A DNA stretch of 18,639 bases, taken from assembly GCA_964003245.1 (NCBI GenBank), contig CAXFIU010000028.1:1-18639 (forward strand). Reading direction: 5' to 3'. The DNA comes from MGIIb-O2 sp964003245. Lineage in GTDB: Archaea; Thermoplasmatota; Poseidoniia; Poseidoniales; Thalassarchaeaceae. Position numbers and translations under genes: made by a program. Of this stretch, positions 17,106 to 18,639 are shown piece by piece (the first letter of the stretch is position 1; every line of letters starts with the position of its first letter). The notes beneath the pieces were generated by a model, which was given only the letters and a program-made list of their open reading frames with translations, was not told the DNA's origin and did no database searches.

Positions 17106-17408
17106 TTAAAGCAGGAATATTGAAAGGAAACCGAAAAGAACGATAGTCTCAGGTAGAGCAGTAAAAATCAGTCCGTTTACGAACTTACTACTATCTTCAG
17201 CAATCATACCAACAGCTGCTGCACCGATTGGCCCCTGGCTTAATCCAGTTCCAATTCCAGCAAGACCTAGAGCAATTCCTGCACCTAGATTCTTGTATGC
17301 TACTTCTGTTGAAGCATTGTCTTCCGCCTGAACGCTACTAGCAATCATCACTATAGATGATAATGTTAGCAACATACTCATTCCTCTCATTTTATTTCTG
17401 TTATTCAT
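17106..17408 (-). CDS. atpK: A-type ATP synthase subunit K (membrane rotor c subunit, proteolipid)
   Basis: 100 residues from the ATG at 17408. It forms the ion-carrying c-ring. Residues 1-28 look like a signal sequence (basic MNNRNKMRG, hydrophobic core, SSVQA before EDN). The mature part is one hairpin: helix 1 NLGAGIALGLAGIGTGLSQG (about 40-70) and helix 2 FVNGLIFTALPETIVLFGFL (about 77-100). The ion-binding Glu is E87 in ALPET. Q58 on helix 1 and T88 after the Glu resemble Na+-type c subunits. GGAGG lies 7 nt before this ATG. An in-frame GTG at 17459 would overlap the atpI stop as GTGA and add 17 residues, but it has no good site and would bury the signal-like segment. Confidence 0.93.
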   Translation of the reverse strand: MNNRNKMRGMSMLLTLSSIVMIASSVQAEDNASTEVAYKNLGAGIALGLAGIGTGLSQGPIGAAAVGMIAEDSSKFVNGLIFTALPETIVLFGFLSIFLL

Positions 17409-17415
17409 TTTTTTT

Positions 17416-17420
17416 CCTCC
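17416..17420 (-). promoter_or_regulatory. Ribosome binding site deciding the atpK start
   Basis: GGAGG followed by an A-rich spacer of 7 nt, then the ATG at 17408. It is one of the cleanest sites in the operon, fitting the high copy number needed for a c-ring subunit. Confidence 0.65.
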
Positions 17421-17430
17421 ATTTATTTCT

Positions 17431-17444
17431 AAGCATATATGCTT
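17431..17444. repeat. 14-bp perfect palindrome in the atpI-atpK gap
   Basis: AAGCATATATGCTT reads identically on both strands. It occupies the 47-nt gap between atpI and atpK, just upstream of the atpK ribosome site. It could be a short RNA hairpin, a binding site for a dimeric regulator, or an internal TATA-like element. A transcript started from the ATATAT core would begin near 17411 and lose the GGAGG site, so a promoter is the less likely reading. Confidence 0.5.
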
Positions 17445-17455
17445 GGAATGTGATA

Positions 17456-18639
17456 TCACTCGACCTCCACGAAGTGCGAGCGGAAACCGAAAGGCTCGAA
17501 TGCCTCTCCGCTAGAATCATAATATTGCCTCATCCATTCTACGAAATGAAGCCTTGCTGCATGTATGTTGGGGCTAAATACTCCTAAAACCCAAGCGAAA
17601 ATCTGTACGGATAACCAACCAATAAAGAAGATTGGGATTAGATACAACTCTGCTTCCCACATTGGTTCCCAGAGTTTATTACCAGTTTCTGCAATCTTAA
17701 CTCCAACAATACCTACTGCAAAGAGACGGACATACGAAATTACTGACGGCATCATACCAATTGCCTCAATAGGTGCTAGAATCAAACTTACTGCAATTGG
17801 AATGCCATGATAATTATAGAGAGTCCAAATTAGCATGACTACAGCGGAAAGAGCTATCGCTGCACCCGGTTGTAGTAGATACTCGGCATCTTCGGGACCT
17901 AGGAAACCGTATGTAAACATGAAGCCTCCAACAAGTAATACAATCCATGCACCATGTTCGAAGAATGCTGCAGCTAACCCTACATGCCCATGATCGGTTC
18001 CATAAAACAACACATCCCGGAAACCAATTAGTTTACCGAAAATAATGTGAATAAATCCAACGTATATTGTCAATACTATTAGATCTTCCAAATGAGTCCC
18101 CACTCTATGGAATGGGAAATATAGGTTAATGCCATACCCTAATTCTAGTTCAGGACCGTAGCCATGAGCTGAATCGGAGAGAGGGTAAAGGTTCGCAAGG
18201 AATGCAACTGGAGAAAGGTTGTCACCATATTGGTAGACACCATCGATCTTGGTCTTTTCATACATGAAAATCTCCCATCCAGCAAACTCTGCATAAATAT
18301 AACCGAAAATGAGAGTTCCTAGTCCTATGTAAATCAAGAACTTACCACCAAGATGCATCATTTCATTAGAGCGTGCCTTGCTGAATACAAAGGCACCCAG
18401 AGAAATGGTTACTAACCCGTATGCCATATCTCCAAGCATCATTCCAAAGAATATTGGATATGTTACGAACATAAACAGAGTGGGGTCAATTCTACCGTAA
18501 GCAGGCCTACCAACTGCATTAGTTAGTAATTCCATGGGCTTACTTAGAGTCCTACTTTGATATGCAATAGGAGGCATTTCTTGATGATGGTGGTGGTCCG
18601 AGTGTCCATGGCCGCCACCACCTGCCTCAATCTTGAAAG
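17456..18639 (-). CDS. atpI: A-type ATP synthase subunit I (subunit a), C-terminal part; 5' end outside window
   Basis: The frame stays open to the right edge, so about 394 C-terminal residues are present out of an expected 650 or so. Subunit I is the membrane stator that passes ions to the c-ring. Seen: the junction PPIAYQSRTLSKPMELLTNA, then GRPAYGRIDPTLFMFVTYPI and FFGMMLGDMAYGLVT, the first membrane helix block. Several further membrane helices follow, with the essential Arg in MPSVISYVRLFAVGIVGVKI. A final helix and the tail FVEWMRQYYDSSGEAFEPF (related to the FVEW..KFY.G.G..F.PF ending of the family) complete it. A methionine at 18577 is internal, not the start. Just before it lies a Gly/His-rich stretch (18584-18622). 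It is the first ATPase gene visible in the transcribed direction. Confidence 0.95.
   Translation of the reverse strand, partial: FKIEAGGGGHGHSDHHHHQEMPPIAYQSRTLSKPMELLTNAVGRPAYGRIDPTLFMFVTYPIFFGMMLGDMAYGLVTISLGAFVFSKARSNEMMHLGGKFLIYIGLGTLIFGYIYAEFAGWEIFMYEKTKIDGVYQYGDNLSPVAFLANLYPLSDSAHGYGPELELGYGINLYFPFHRVGTHLEDLIVLTIYVGFIHIIFGKLIGFRDVLFYGTDHGHVGLAAAFFEHGAWIVLLVGGFMFTYGFLGPEDAEYLLQPGAAIALSAVVMLIWTLYNYHGIPIAVSLILAPIEAIGMMPSVISYVRLFAVGIVGVKIAETGNKLWEPMWEAELYLIPIFFIGWLSVQIFAWVLGVFSPNIHAARLHFVEWMRQYYDSSGEAFEPFGFRSHFVEVE

Noticed and set aside
17409..17459. Longer atpK reading frame starting at a GTG that overlaps the atpI stop
   Set aside because: The GTGA overlap is attractive, but a strong GGAGG site points to the ATG at 17408, and the extension would precede a signal-like sequence.
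1..18639. tRNA, rRNA, CRISPR, transposon or defence genes
   Set aside because: I looked through the intergenic gaps and saw none; nearly all bases are explained by the listed genes.

Overview
The window reads as a gene-dense, AT-rich stretch of an archaeal genome. An A-type (archaeal/vacuolar) ATPase operon, ribosome binding sites built on GAGGTGA, and a class II (bacterial-type) HMG-CoA reductase point to Thermoplasmatota. Marine Group II/III (Candidatus Poseidoniia) is my best guess. It is an inference from gene content and style, because the window holds no rRNA or other marker that would settle it. Almost every base is coding. The largest gap is the roughly 200 bp between smc and nadB, and I see no tRNA, rRNA, CRISPR array, insertion sequence or prophage.

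Layout from left to right: (1) the 3' end of an HMG-CoA reductase gene on the + strand (isoprenoid lipid synthesis). (2) On the - strand, a tight smc-scpA-scpB operon, transcribed right to left, encoding a complete bacterial-style condensin; the SMC protein carries a long acidic C-terminal tail. (3) nadB (L-aspartate oxidase) on the + strand, divergent from smc. (4) On the - strand, a two-gene unit: a large membrane protein that I read as a site-2-protease (M50) homologue lacking its zinc and catalytic residues and carrying a large outer domain, followed by panE (2-dehydropantoate 2-reductase) with a TTGA stop/start overlap. (5) On the - strand, the A-type ATPase operon in the order I-K-E-C-F-A-B-D (right to left), with subunit I cut by the right window edge.

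The ATPase operon supplies the membrane rotor and stator (I, K), the stalks (C, E, F, D) and the A3B3 head, so it makes the cell's ATP synthase or ion pump. SMC-ScpA-ScpB form one chromosome-organising ring. nadB and panE feed NAD and coenzyme A synthesis. Several starts were moved from the longest open frame to an internal codon because a GGTGA or GGAGG site lies just upstream of the shorter start: smc, nadB, panE, the M50-like gene and atpK.

Most of the window is housekeeping. The item most worth following is the M50-like pseudoprotease with its unrecognised outer domain. Lesser items are the histidine-rich insert in subunit I, the possible Na+ signature of subunit K, and the 14-bp palindrome between atpI and atpK.
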